The notes beneath the pieces were generated by a model. It was not told the DNA's origin and made no database searches. It worked only from the letters and a program-made list of their open reading frames with translations. A DNA stretch of 45,063 nt from Gammaproteobacteria bacterium (lineage in GTDB: Bacteria > Pseudomonadota > Gammaproteobacteria > Steroidobacterales > Steroidobacteraceae). This document shows positions 7,424-15,585 of this stretch, in pieces. The DNA is taken from NCBI GenBank assembly GCA_030038755.1, contig JASHSK010000270.1:1-45063 (forward strand). The letters are read 5' to 3'. Position numbers and translations under genes: made by a program. How positions within the stretch are numbered: the first letter of the stretch is position 1; each line of letters starts with the position of its first letter.

Positions 7424-10400
7424 ATGAAGCTGTCTGACTTCTTCATCGAGCGACCGATTTTTGCCGGTGTCATCTCGGCATTCATCACCATCGCCGGCGT
7501 TATCGCGATCTTCAAACTCCCGATCAGCGAATATCCCGAGGTGGTACCGCCATCGGTGATCGTGCACGCCTCCTACCCCGGGGCGAACCCCAAGGTCATC
7601 GCCGACACCGTGGCCGCACCGCTCGAGCAGGCGATCGTCGGTGTCGAGGACATGCTCTATATGTCCTCCACTTCGACCATGGACGGCTCGCTCACCCTGA
7701 CGGTGACGTTCCGCAATGGCGCGGACATCGACCGCGCCCAGGTGCAGGTCCAGAACCGGGTATCGCAGGCGCTGCCGCGACTGCCCGAGGAGGTCCGGGA
7801 TCTGGGAGTCACCACCGTCAAGGCCTCCTCCAATCTCACGCTGGTCGTCAACCTCACCTCCCCTGGCGGCCGCTACGACGCGCTGTACCTGAGGAATTAC
7901 GCGGTGCTGAACATCCGCGACGTGCTCGCGCGGCTTCCCGGCATGGGGGACGTGCAGATCTTCGGCGGCGGCGACTATTCGATGCGCATCTGGCTCGACC
8001 CGCAGAAACTCGCCGCCCGTGACCTCACGGCGGACGACGTGGTCGCCGCGATCCGCGAGCAGAACGTCCAGGTCGCCGCGGGTCAGCTCGGCGCACCTCC
8101 CTCGAACGGCGAGGACTTCCAGGTCGCACTCAATGTCACCGGACGATTGAGCGACGAACAGCAGTTCCGCGACATCATCATCAAGACCGGCGCGGACGGC
8201 CAGGTCGTGCGATTGGGCGATGTGGCGAGGGTGGAGCTGGGCGCGCAGACCTACGGGGTACACAGCTTTCTCGACAATCGGCAGTCCATTGCCATTCCGA
8301 TCTATCAGGCGCCCGGGGCCAATGCCCTGCAACTGTCTTCGGACGTCCGCAAGACAATGGGCGAACTGAAGAAGGATTTCCCGCAAGGCATGGACTACGG
8401 CATCGTCTATGATCCCACACAGTTCGTGCGCCAATCGATCGACGCCGTGCTGCACACCCTGCTGGAGGCCATCGCGCTGGTAGTGCTGGTCGTCATCGTC
8501 TTTCTGCAGACCTGGCGCGCGTCCCTGATTCCATTGATTGCGGTGCCCGTCTCCGTGATCGGCACGTTCGCGATGCTGCTGGCGTTTGGCTTTTCGATCA
8601 ATACGCTGTCGTTGTTCGGGCTGGTGCTGGCCATCGGCATCGTGGTGGATGACGCCATCGTGATCGTCGAGAACGTCGAGCGGCACATCGCCGAAGGGCA
8701 CTCGCCGGCACGGGCCACCAAGATCGCCATGAGCGAGGTCAGTCGCCCGATCATCGCCATCACCCTGGTGCTGTGCGCGGTATTCGGGCCCGTCGCCTTC
8801 GTGAGCGGGTTGACCGGCCAGTTTTACCGCCAGTTTGCCCTGACCATCGCCATCTCGACCGTCATCTCGGCGTTCAACTCCCTGACCCTGTCGCCCGCCC
8901 TGGCGGCACTGCTGCTGAAACCTCATGGTGCCGCGCCGGACCGACTTTCGAGGCTCATCGATACGGTTTGTGGCCGATTCTTCAGCCGATTCAACCGGCG
9001 ATTTGCCGACGCGGGCAACGGCTACGCCAGAACGCTGACCCTGACGCTGCGGCACGGGACGATCGCGCTGGTCATTTACGCAGCACTGATCGTACTGACC
9101 TACTTTGGACTCAACGCCGTGCCGGGAGGGTTCATTCCAGCACAGGACAAGCAATATCTGATCGCGGTCGCGCAGTTGCCCCCGGCCGCCTCCCTGGAGC
9201 GCACCGATGCCGTCACGCGGCGCATCACCGAGATCGGACTCGAACAGCCCGGGGTCGCCCATGCGGTCGAGTTCGCGGGGATGTCCGTCAACGGGTACAC
9301 CGAAAGCTCGAGCGCCGCATTGGTGTTCTTCGCGCTCGATGATTTCCACCGCCGCACCTCGCCGGCGCTGTCCGCGCAGGCGATCAGCGCCGCGCTGAAT
9401 GCCAAGCTGGCCTCCATTCAGGACGCCTTTGTGACCGTGGTCATGCCGCCCCCGGTCATCGGCCTCGGTACGCTCGGCGGCTTCAAGCTCGAATTGGAGG
9501 ACCGCACGGCCGCCGGACCGCGGGCGCTGTTCACCGCCCTGTCGCAGACTCTGGACAAGGCGAACAGGGATCCCGCGATCGGTGGCGCCTTCAGCACCTA
9601 CCAGATCAACGTTCCGCAACTCGACATCGACGTCGACCGCGTGCAGGTCAAGCGCCAGAACGTCAGGCTGTCGGACGTCTTCGACACGCTACAGGTGTAT
9701 CTCGGCTCCCTCTACGTCAACGACTTCAACCGCTTCGGCCGTACGTATCAGGTCATAGCTCAGGCGGATGCCCCGTTTCGCTCACAGCTCGGGGACATCC
9801 TGCTCCTGAAGACACGCAATGCCGACGGGCAGATGGTGCCGCTGGGTTCGATGGTCGACATTTCCCGATCCTACGGCCCGGACGACGTACAGCGCTACAA
9901 CGGCTATGCGGCCGCCGACATCAACGGCGGCCCGGCACCGGGGTACAGTTCCGGGCAGGCGCAGGCGGCGATCGCAAGGATCCTTGATCAGACGCTGCCT
10001 CGCGGCATGTCGTATGAGTGGACCGATCTGGCCTATCAACAGATCATCTCCGGCAGCACAACCGCCGTCGTTTTCGCGCTCTGCGTGCTGTTCGTGTTTC
10101 TCGTGCTGGCCGCGCAGTACGAGAGCCTGAGCCTGCCGCTGGCCATCGTGCTGATCGTGCCGATGTGCCTGCTGCCGGCCGTGGCAGGAGTGCTGCTCGA
10201 TCACGGCGATAACAACGTCTTCATGCAGATCGGACTGCTGGTGCTCGTGGGACTGGCGTGCAAGAACGCGATTCTGATCGTCGAGTTCGCCAGGCATCTG
10301 CAGGATGAGCAGCACCGCGACGCCCGCGCGGCGGTGCTCGAGGCTGCGCGGCTGCGCCTGCGGCCGATCCTGATGACCTCCATCGCCTTCGTCATGGGTG

Positions 10401-10630
10401 TCGTACCGCTGGTCCTGGCGCACGGCGCGGGCGCCGAAGTCAGGCATTCGATGGGGGTCACGGTGTTTTCCGGGATGATCGGCGTGACCGGGTTCGGCCT
10501 GCTGCTGACGCCGGTGTTCTACGTGCTCATGCGGCGACTCGGTCGCCGGGGCCGGACTGAAGATCTCCCGGACAGCCGAATTCCACAAACGGCTCCTCGC
10601 ACATCTTCACAGGCAGCTCAACAGGCTTGA
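7424..10630 (+). CDS. mexF: RND multidrug efflux transporter, MexF/OqxB-like
   Basis: 1068 residues, the usual HAE1-RND length. It begins with MKLSDFFIERPIFAGVISAF and has two repeats of one membrane helix, a large periplasmic loop, then five or six more helices. The proton-relay aspartates are D409/D410 in GIVVDDAIVIVENVER, and the partner lysine is K947 in GLACKNAILIVEFA, so the pump should be active. Segments such as LPISEYPEVVPPSVIV, GQFYRQFALTIAISTVISAFNSLTLSPALAALLLK and FDTLQVYLGSLYVNDFNRFGRTYQV closely match MexF and OqxB, whose known substrates include chloramphenicol, quinolones and trimethoprim; the substrates here are not known. The ATG follows GAGGACCTGCA. It overlaps the upstream leader of the next gene. 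Confidence 0.96.
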   Translation: MKLSDFFIERPIFAGVISAFITIAGVIAIFKLPISEYPEVVPPSVIVHASYPGANPKVIADTVAAPLEQAIVGVEDMLYMSSTSTMDGSLTLTVTFRNGADIDRAQVQVQNRVSQALPRLPEEVRDLGVTTVKASSNLTLVVNLTSPGGRYDALYLRNYAVLNIRDVLARLPGMGDVQIFGGGDYSMRIWLDPQKLAARDLTADDVVAAIREQNVQVAAGQLGAPPSNGEDFQVALNVTGRLSDEQQFRDIIIKTGADGQVVRLGDVARVELGAQTYGVHSFLDNRQSIAIPIYQAPGANALQLSSDVRKTMGELKKDFPQGMDYGIVYDPTQFVRQSIDAVLHTLLEAIALVVLVVIVFLQTWRASLIPLIAVPVSVIGTFAMLLAFGFSINTLSLFGLVLAIGIVVDDAIVIVENVERHIAEGHSPARATKIAMSEVSRPIIAITLVLCAVFGPVAFVSGLTGQFYRQFALTIAISTVISAFNSLTLSPALAALLLKPHGAAPDRLSRLIDTVCGRFFSRFNRRFADAGNGYARTLTLTLRHGTIALVIYAALIVLTYFGLNAVPGGFIPAQDKQYLIAVAQLPPAASLERTDAVTRRITEIGLEQPGVAHAVEFAGMSVNGYTESSSAALVFFALDDFHRRTSPALSAQAISAALNAKLASIQDAFVTVVMPPPVIGLGTLGGFKLELEDRTAAGPRALFTALSQTLDKANRDPAIGGAFSTYQINVPQLDIDVDRVQVKRQNVRLSDVFDTLQVYLGSLYVNDFNRFGRTYQVIAQADAPFRSQLGDILLLKTRNADGQMVPLGSMVDISRSYGPDDVQRYNGYAAADINGGPAPGYSSGQAQAAIARILDQTLPRGMSYEWTDLAYQQIISGSTTAVVFALCVLFVFLVLAAQYESLSLPLAIVLIVPMCLLPAVAGVLLDHGDNNVFMQIGLLVLVGLACKNAILIVEFARHLQDEQHRDARAAVLEAARLRLRPILMTSIAFVMGVVPLVLAHGAGAEVRHSMGVTVFSGMIGVTGFGLLLTPVFYVLMRRLGRRGRTEDLPDSRIPQTAPRTSSQAAQQA

Positions 10631-10638
10631 GGCCCGTC

Positions 10639-12078
10639 ATGATCACCCGGAACATCAGAAGCATTGCAGGACTGCTGGCGATCACCGTGCCACTGACGTC
10701 CTGTGCCGTAGGTCCCAACTACCATCGGCCGGCGACCGCGGTCGCCCCGACGTTCGCCGATGCCGAGGCGACGCTCTATTCGTCGCAGCAGGCCCAGGCA
10801 CAGTTCTGGAGACAGTTCGGTGACGACACACTGAACGCGCTGGTAGCCGATGCGCTTTCCGCCAATCACGACCTGCGCATCGCCGTGGGACACCTGGCCG
10901 AGGCTCGTGCCCTGCGCCACGAGTCGGTCTACGACCTGGCCCCGACGGTGACGGCCTCAGGCGGTTACCAGAGGCAGCAGGTTCCGCAGGCGGAGATCGG
11001 CTTTCCCTACAACTCGTCGTACTACGACGGCAGCCTGGATGCCTCCTGGGAGCTGGACCTCTTCGGGCGAGTGCGTCGGGAGCTGGAGGCCAGTACCGCC
11101 GACCTGCAGGGCGCCGAGGCGAATCTGCGCGACGTGCAGGTCTCCGTGATCGCCGAGGTCGTGGGTACCTACTTCGAGCTTCGCGGCGAGCAGGCCCGGC
11201 TCGAGGTTGCGCGGCGCAACGTCGTGAACCAGCAGGAGACACTGCGGCTCACGCAGGCGCAGCTCGACGCGGGGCGGGCGACCGAGCTCGACACCTCGCG
11301 CGCGCAGGCGCAGCTGAGCACCACGCTGTCGACCATCGACCCGCTCGAGGCGCAGGTATCGGTCTCGATCCACCGGCTCGGCGTGCTGACCGGGCGGCAG
11401 CCCAACGCCCTGCAGGCACTGCTGAGCACACCGCGCGCCTTGCCGCCTCTGCCGCGCCGAATCGCGGTGGGTGACCCGGAAATGCTGTTGCGACGCCGGC
11501 CGGACATCCGGATCGCCGAGCGCCAGCTGGCAGCCTCCACCGCGCGGATCGGGGTCGCGGTGGGTGATCTTTTCCCCAAGGTCACGTTCGTCGGCAGCTT
11601 CGGATTCGACGCCGGAACCCTGTCGGGTCTGGGCTCCTCCGCGAGTCGCGCCTATACCATCGGGCCAGGTATCTCGTGGGCCGCGTTTGACCTCGGCCGT
11701 GTGCGAGCGCAGGTCGCCGCGCAGCGCGCGCAAACCTACACGGCGCTCGCGCAGTACCAGCAGACCGTTCTGCGGGCGCTCGAGGAGACCGAGGATGCGT
11801 TGGTGACGCATGCGCGCACTCGAGACGAGTTGATGCACGCCGCCGACGCCGCGCAGGCCAGCGCAACGGCCGCCAGCCTCGCCCGCACGCGTTACGAGGA
11901 AGGAGCGGTGGACTTTCTCGAAGTGCTGGATGCCGAGCGAACGCAGCTGCAGGACGAGGACCATCTGGCACAAAGTCGCACGGACGCCCTGACCAGTCTC
12001 GTGACGGTGTACAGGGCGCTCGGGGGCAGCTGGGAGGGGGCGCCCTTCCCGCGTTACACTCAGACGGCAAGTCGTTAG
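10639..12078 (+). CDS. oprN: Outer-membrane efflux channel, OprN/NodT-type lipoprotein
   Basis: 479 residues from ATG 10639. GAGG lies 6 bases upstream, which I prefer to the TTG at 10627. The signal peptide ends in lipobox PLTSC followed by AVGPNYHRP, the hallmark of NodT/OprM-type channels. Two homologous outer-membrane efflux repeats follow, each rich in long helices (for example NVVNQQETLRLTQAQLDAGR and RTRYEEGAVDFLEVLDAERT) and including the RRRPDIRIAERQLAASTARIGVAVGDLFPKV segment typical of the family. It forms the trimeric duct of the pump encoded upstream. It is the third gene in the mexEF-oprN order and starts 8 bases after the pump stop. Confidence 0.94.
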   Translation: MITRNIRSIAGLLAITVPLTSCAVGPNYHRPATAVAPTFADAEATLYSSQQAQAQFWRQFGDDTLNALVADALSANHDLRIAVGHLAEARALRHESVYDLAPTVTASGGYQRQQVPQAEIGFPYNSSYYDGSLDASWELDLFGRVRRELEASTADLQGAEANLRDVQVSVIAEVVGTYFELRGEQARLEVARRNVVNQQETLRLTQAQLDAGRATELDTSRAQAQLSTTLSTIDPLEAQVSVSIHRLGVLTGRQPNALQALLSTPRALPPLPRRIAVGDPEMLLRRRPDIRIAERQLAASTARIGVAVGDLFPKVTFVGSFGFDAGTLSGLGSSASRAYTIGPGISWAAFDLGRVRAQVAAQRAQTYTALAQYQQTVLRALEETEDALVTHARTRDELMHAADAAQASATAASLARTRYEEGAVDFLEVLDAERTQLQDEDHLAQSRTDALTSLVTVYRALGGSWEGAPFPRYTQTASR

Positions 12079-12095
12079 GCCACCGATGGGTTGGG

Positions 12096-12135
12096 CGCTC
12101 TTCCGAGGCCAGCTACGCTCTTCCGAGGCCAGCTA
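12096..12135 (+). repeat. Perfect 20-bp duplication carrying the ribosome-binding site of the sensor kinase
   Basis: CGCTCTTCCGAGGCCAGCTA occurs twice, at 12096-12115 and 12116-12135, without a mismatch. The final A of the second copy is the A of the ATG start. Each copy contains CGAGG, and the second sits 6 bases from the start. The first copy is followed by CGC instead of TGA, so it has no start codon. Confidence 0.95.
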
Positions 12136-13934
12136 TGAACGTCGAAACTGAACAAGTATCTGTTTTAGAAGAGCATTTGTTCCCCCAGAGCCAATGCGCC
12201 GAGGAGTGGAGCCAGATCAGCGACTCGTTGCAGCGGCGCGAGGGGCTGCTGGCGGCCTCCGCGCGTGCCAGCCGATTGTTGCTCGAGGCACCGGACGTGC
12301 GCGGCACCGTACCCGACGTCCTGCGGTTGCTCGGCGAGGCAGCCCACGTGGACCGCGTGACGCTGATGCTCCCGGAGTTGCAACCCGGTGACGAGCTGCT
12401 CTTCAGCGTCGTGAGCGAATGGGTCGCCGAAGGAGTGCCGCAGATTTCCGGCGCGTGCCACTGCTCTGCAAGCCAATACCCCGCAGTGTTCGACGAGCTG
12501 CGCGCCGGGCGCAGCGTCTGTCTGAGCCCCGATCTGGCGCTGGACTATTCTGCCATCGGCCTGGAGGGGATCGGCACCAAGAGCAAGGCCATCGTCCCGG
12601 TGTTCGTGGCCGGCGAATTCACCGGCGTGGTTGCCTTTGACAATACCAGGCAGCGTCGTGCCATCGATTCGGCCGAGCTATCGGCGCTGGAGACCGCCGC
12701 CGGCGTCATCGGAGCGGCGCTGCATCGCGAACGTCTGGTCGAAGATGTGCGGCAAGCGCACGAACGGGCGGCCGAGGAACGCGTCGCGGAGCTCGCCAAA
12801 GCCAACGCGGTCATTCGCGGCAATCTCGAGCGGCTGGCCGGCGAGCCGGACCTGCACGCCTTTCTCGGGCACATGCTGCTGGAGACGGCCCGGCAGTTTG
12901 ACGCGGCGTCCGGCTCGATCATCGCCTCCAAGGAAAGCCTCAGGGAGTGGCGCATTCTGGCGCATGTGCGTAACGGACAGCTCGAGACGCCACAGGTCCG
13001 GGTCAACGTGCCATTCGCGGGCTCCCCGCTCACCGAGCTGTTCGGACGCAGTCCACAGCCCGCGTACATCAACGTCGAACACACCAATTGGGAAATCTGG
13101 CCGGGCGACCTCGAGTTCCACCGTGGCGAGGGACACGTGAGCGTGCTGCTTTATCCGCTGGTGTTCGGCGCCCAGAACGTCGGCTTTTTCGTGTTATCGT
13201 TTCACCGGCACGCGCCGGAGATCCAGCATAGCGAGCTGCTGGTGGCATTGGCGCAGCAGGCCACGCTCGCCATCCAGCTGACCCGACTGGCGCACTCCGC
13301 CAAGGATGCCGCGGTACTGGTCGAACGCACGCGCATCGGCCAGGAGATTCATGACGGTCTCGCGCAGGCGTTCACCGGGATCCTCATGCAACTCGGTGCC
13401 GCGGAGGAATTTCCGTCCTGCCGGCGGAAAAACTCCGAGCTCGCGGGCATTCTCAGCCGCATCCGCGATCTGGCGCGCGACGGGCTGGCCGAGGCGCGCC
13501 GATCGGTCACGGCGCTGCGTGTCGATCAAACGCGGCCGGCCGGGCTCGAGACGGCGCTCAGACAGCTGGCGGATCGCTCCACGGTTCCGGGGCGGGTCCG
13601 CTGCATCTTTGAGGGTGGCGATTTCTCGATCGGTCTGCGTCCCGAGCACGAGCACGAGATACTGCGTATCGCCCAGGAGGCGGTCAGCAATGCGGTACGC
13701 CATGCCCACCCCAACGTCGTTCGCATCAGCATGACTGACGAGCCCGCGCATTGGATATTGCGCGTCACGGACGACGGCATCGGCATGAAGGACCACGCCG
13801 AGTCATCCGGCGAGGGCTTCGGGCTCATCAGCATGCGTCAACGCGCGCTTGCCATAGGCGGCGAGTGGCACCTGGAGAGCCAGCCGGGTCGGGGGACTCG
13901 CGTGAGTGTGAGGCTGCAGAAACCGAGCGCCTGA
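12135..13934 (+). CDS. Cytosolic GAF-domain sensor histidine kinase (NarL-type system)
   Basis: 599 residues with no membrane segment or signal, so a soluble kinase. Two GAF-like sensor regions can be seen, about residues 35-200 (VDRVTLMLPEL ... SKAIVPVFVAGEFTGVVAFDN) and 215-390 (ETARQFDAASGSIIAS ... FFVLSFHRHAPEIQ), with a short coiled coil between them (QAHERAAEERVAELAKANAVIRGN). The dimerisation/phosphotransfer part is HisKA_3: RTRIGQEIHDGLAQAFTGILMQL with phospho-acceptor H406. The ATPase has EILRIAQEAVSNAVRHAHPN, DDGIGM and GFGLISMRQRA. It overlaps the response-regulator gene (TGATG). The gap to the efflux operon is 56 bases, so read-through and a link to drug or redox stress are plausible but unproven. 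Confidence 0.93.
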   Translation: MNVETEQVSVLEEHLFPQSQCAEEWSQISDSLQRREGLLAASARASRLLLEAPDVRGTVPDVLRLLGEAAHVDRVTLMLPELQPGDELLFSVVSEWVAEGVPQISGACHCSASQYPAVFDELRAGRSVCLSPDLALDYSAIGLEGIGTKSKAIVPVFVAGEFTGVVAFDNTRQRRAIDSAELSALETAAGVIGAALHRERLVEDVRQAHERAAEERVAELAKANAVIRGNLERLAGEPDLHAFLGHMLLETARQFDAASGSIIASKESLREWRILAHVRNGQLETPQVRVNVPFAGSPLTELFGRSPQPAYINVEHTNWEIWPGDLEFHRGEGHVSVLLYPLVFGAQNVGFFVLSFHRHAPEIQHSELLVALAQQATLAIQLTRLAHSAKDAAVLVERTRIGQEIHDGLAQAFTGILMQLGAAEEFPSCRRKNSELAGILSRIRDLARDGLAEARRSVTALRVDQTRPAGLETALRQLADRSTVPGRVRCIFEGGDFSIGLRPEHEHEILRIAQEAVSNAVRHAHPNVVRISMTDEPAHWILRVTDDGIGMKDHAESSGEGFGLISMRQRALAIGGEWHLESQPGRGTRVSVRLQKPSA

Positions 13935-14575
13935 TGGCTGTCGTGGCCGAAGCCGTGAGGAAAATTCGGGTCGTCCTGGCGGACGACCACCCGGTGGTAC
14001 GCAACGGGCTCGCCGCGATGGTCGATCAGCAGGCCGACATGGAGGTGGTCGGCGAGGCTGGCGACGGCGATGAGGCCATCGCCCTGTACCGCCGATACCA
14101 ACCCGACGTCATGGTGCTCGACCTGCGCATGCCCAGGCGCGACGGCGTCGCCGTCGTGCAGCAGGTGATGGAGACCAACCCCAAGGCCCGGCTGCTCGTC
14201 ATGACCACCTATGACGGCGACGAGGACATCTTTCGATGTCTGAGTCAGGGGGCAAAAGGCTATCTGCTCAAGGACGCTCCACGGCAGGAAATACTGTCCG
14301 CCATTCGCGCGGTCAGCGAGGACCGTCCCTATACCTCTTCATCCGTCGCAGCCAAGGCGCTGCAGAGGATGGTGAAGCCGAGCCTGACACAGCGCGAGCT
14401 GGACGTACTGCAGCTGGTGGCTCTCGGGCGCAGCAACAAGGATATTGCTCGCCGCCTGAACATCACCGAGGGAACCGCCAAGACACACGTGAAGTCGATC
14501 CTCACGAAGCTCGATGCGATCAGCCGCACGGAGGCGGTCGCGGTGGCTCACAAGCGCGGCATGATCCATCTCTGA
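13934..14575 (+). CDS. NarL/FixJ-family response regulator
   Basis: 213 residues from ATG 13934, which shares its A with the TGA of the kinase gene; translational coupling is likely. The receiver domain (about residues 10-125) has the acidic pair in VVLADDHPVVRNGL, phospho-acceptor D63 in VMVLDLRMPRRDG, the Thr in LLVMTTYDGDED and the Lys in GYLLKDAPRQEIL. The C-terminal LuxR-type helix-turn-helix (about 148-210) reads LTQRELDVLQLVALGRSNKDIARRLNITEGTAKTHVKSILTKL. All key residues are present. It is the cognate partner of the kinase at 12135-13934. Targets are unknown; the nearest candidates are the efflux operon and its own pair. Confidence 0.95.
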   Translation: MAVVAEAVRKIRVVLADDHPVVRNGLAAMVDQQADMEVVGEAGDGDEAIALYRRYQPDVMVLDLRMPRRDGVAVVQQVMETNPKARLLVMTTYDGDEDIFRCLSQGAKGYLLKDAPRQEILSAIRAVSEDRPYTSSSVAAKALQRMVKPSLTQRELDVLQLVALGRSNKDIARRLNITEGTAKTHVKSILTKLDAISRTEAVAVAHKRGMIHL

Positions 14576-14583
14576 CAGGTCCG

Positions 14584-15549
14584 TTACGCGTCGTATTCGT
14601 ACTCACCGAGCACGCATGGTCTGGCAGCTTCGCGGGACAGTTGCGCCGCGAGCGCGTTGAGATCCTCGGTCCCTTTCGACTCTGTGATGGTCAATCGTTT
14701 GGCTTCGAGTCCGCCGCAGCCCGTTCGACAGTTGACCTCGAGCCGCGCACCACCTGGACCCTTGGCCGGCAGCGCGCGTGCGACGTGAAAGCCAACGATG
14801 TCCTCGACGGCGATCAGGTAGAGCTGCGCACCGTAGAAAATGAGGGCCCTGTGATCGGCCGAGAATCCGACCGATCCGAACAGCGGCGCAGCCTCGCTCG
14901 CCGGCTCACGCACGTACTCGAGCTCGTCTTCGCCGGCCGGGGATGGCTGCGCGTTAGCGGACATCCGCCACGTCTGAATGCGTGCCACGGACTGAAAGCT
15001 GGCGAGCCAGGCGCGCTCCGTCGGGGTCACGGGTGGCCGGAAGCCCGTATCGATCACCAGGTGACACGCGGTCTTCAGCCTGGGATCGCGCTCATGGGCG
15101 GGGTTCGTGAAGGTCCATTGTTGCATCGAGGGTGGCCAGACCAGCAGCCGCAGGCGCGCCGCCGCGCAGGACCAGCACAGCTCGATGCTGTTCGCGCTGG
15201 GAAATGTCTGGCCGGGTCCGAGACCGGGAGCAAAGCGATTGACCGCGAAACGGAAATTCTCCAGGGCATCCTCGGCCACGCGCACCAGGCCCGAAAATTG
15301 CGTGGCGGGCAGATGAGGCGAGAATTGCGGCAGCACCTGCGCGGACAGCGGCCAGAGCAGTCCGTCGACGATCGGAGGCGCCGTATCGATCTCGATGACG
15401 TCCCAGTCGTAGGCGGCATGGCGCCGGATGCCGTAGCGCGCGACCAGCTCCGCGCGTGAAGTGCGCCAGGGTAATCCTGCGACATCCAGCGCCTTTTGGA
15501 TCGGATTTTCGGACGGATCACCCGATGGCAGCACGGGCATAGTATCCAC
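14584..15549 (-). CDS. Uncharacterised protein, cytosolic
   Basis: 321 residues, start ATG 15549 (a second Met at codon 4 is equally possible). I do not recognise the family. There is no signal peptide or membrane helix. The first 60 residues, with GLPWRTSRAELVARYG and WDVIEIDTAPPIVDGLLWPL, read as a compact domain. The middle has CWSCAAARLRLLVWPPSMQQWTF, rich in Trp and Cys. The end has a Cys pair in VNCRTGCGG and LGEYEYDA. The composition and the antisense frames fit a real gene: codon use matches the neighbours, and no other frame here looks better. It converges with the response regulator (8 bases) and is divergent from the aspartic protease gene, with only 36 bases between the two starts. 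Confidence 0.7.
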   Translation of the reverse strand: MDTMPVLPSGDPSENPIQKALDVAGLPWRTSRAELVARYGIRRHAAYDWDVIEIDTAPPIVDGLLWPLSAQVLPQFSPHLPATQFSGLVRVAEDALENFRFAVNRFAPGLGPGQTFPSANSIELCWSCAAARLRLLVWPPSMQQWTFTNPAHERDPRLKTACHLVIDTGFRPPVTPTERAWLASFQSVARIQTWRMSANAQPSPAGEDELEYVREPASEAAPLFGSVGFSADHRALIFYGAQLYLIAVEDIVGFHVARALPAKGPGGARLEVNCRTGCGGLEAKRLTITESKGTEDLNALAAQLSREAARPCVLGEYEYDA

Positions 15550-15585
15550 GATCGTCTGATAGACTTCCTCCGGCGGGGTTCAGGA

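Noticed and set aside
7406-9619. 737-codon open frame on the minus strand opposite the pump gene
   Set aside because: It is antisense to the clear RND transporter, rich in Arg, Gly, Asp and His, and has no domain. Long antisense frames are expected at this GC content.
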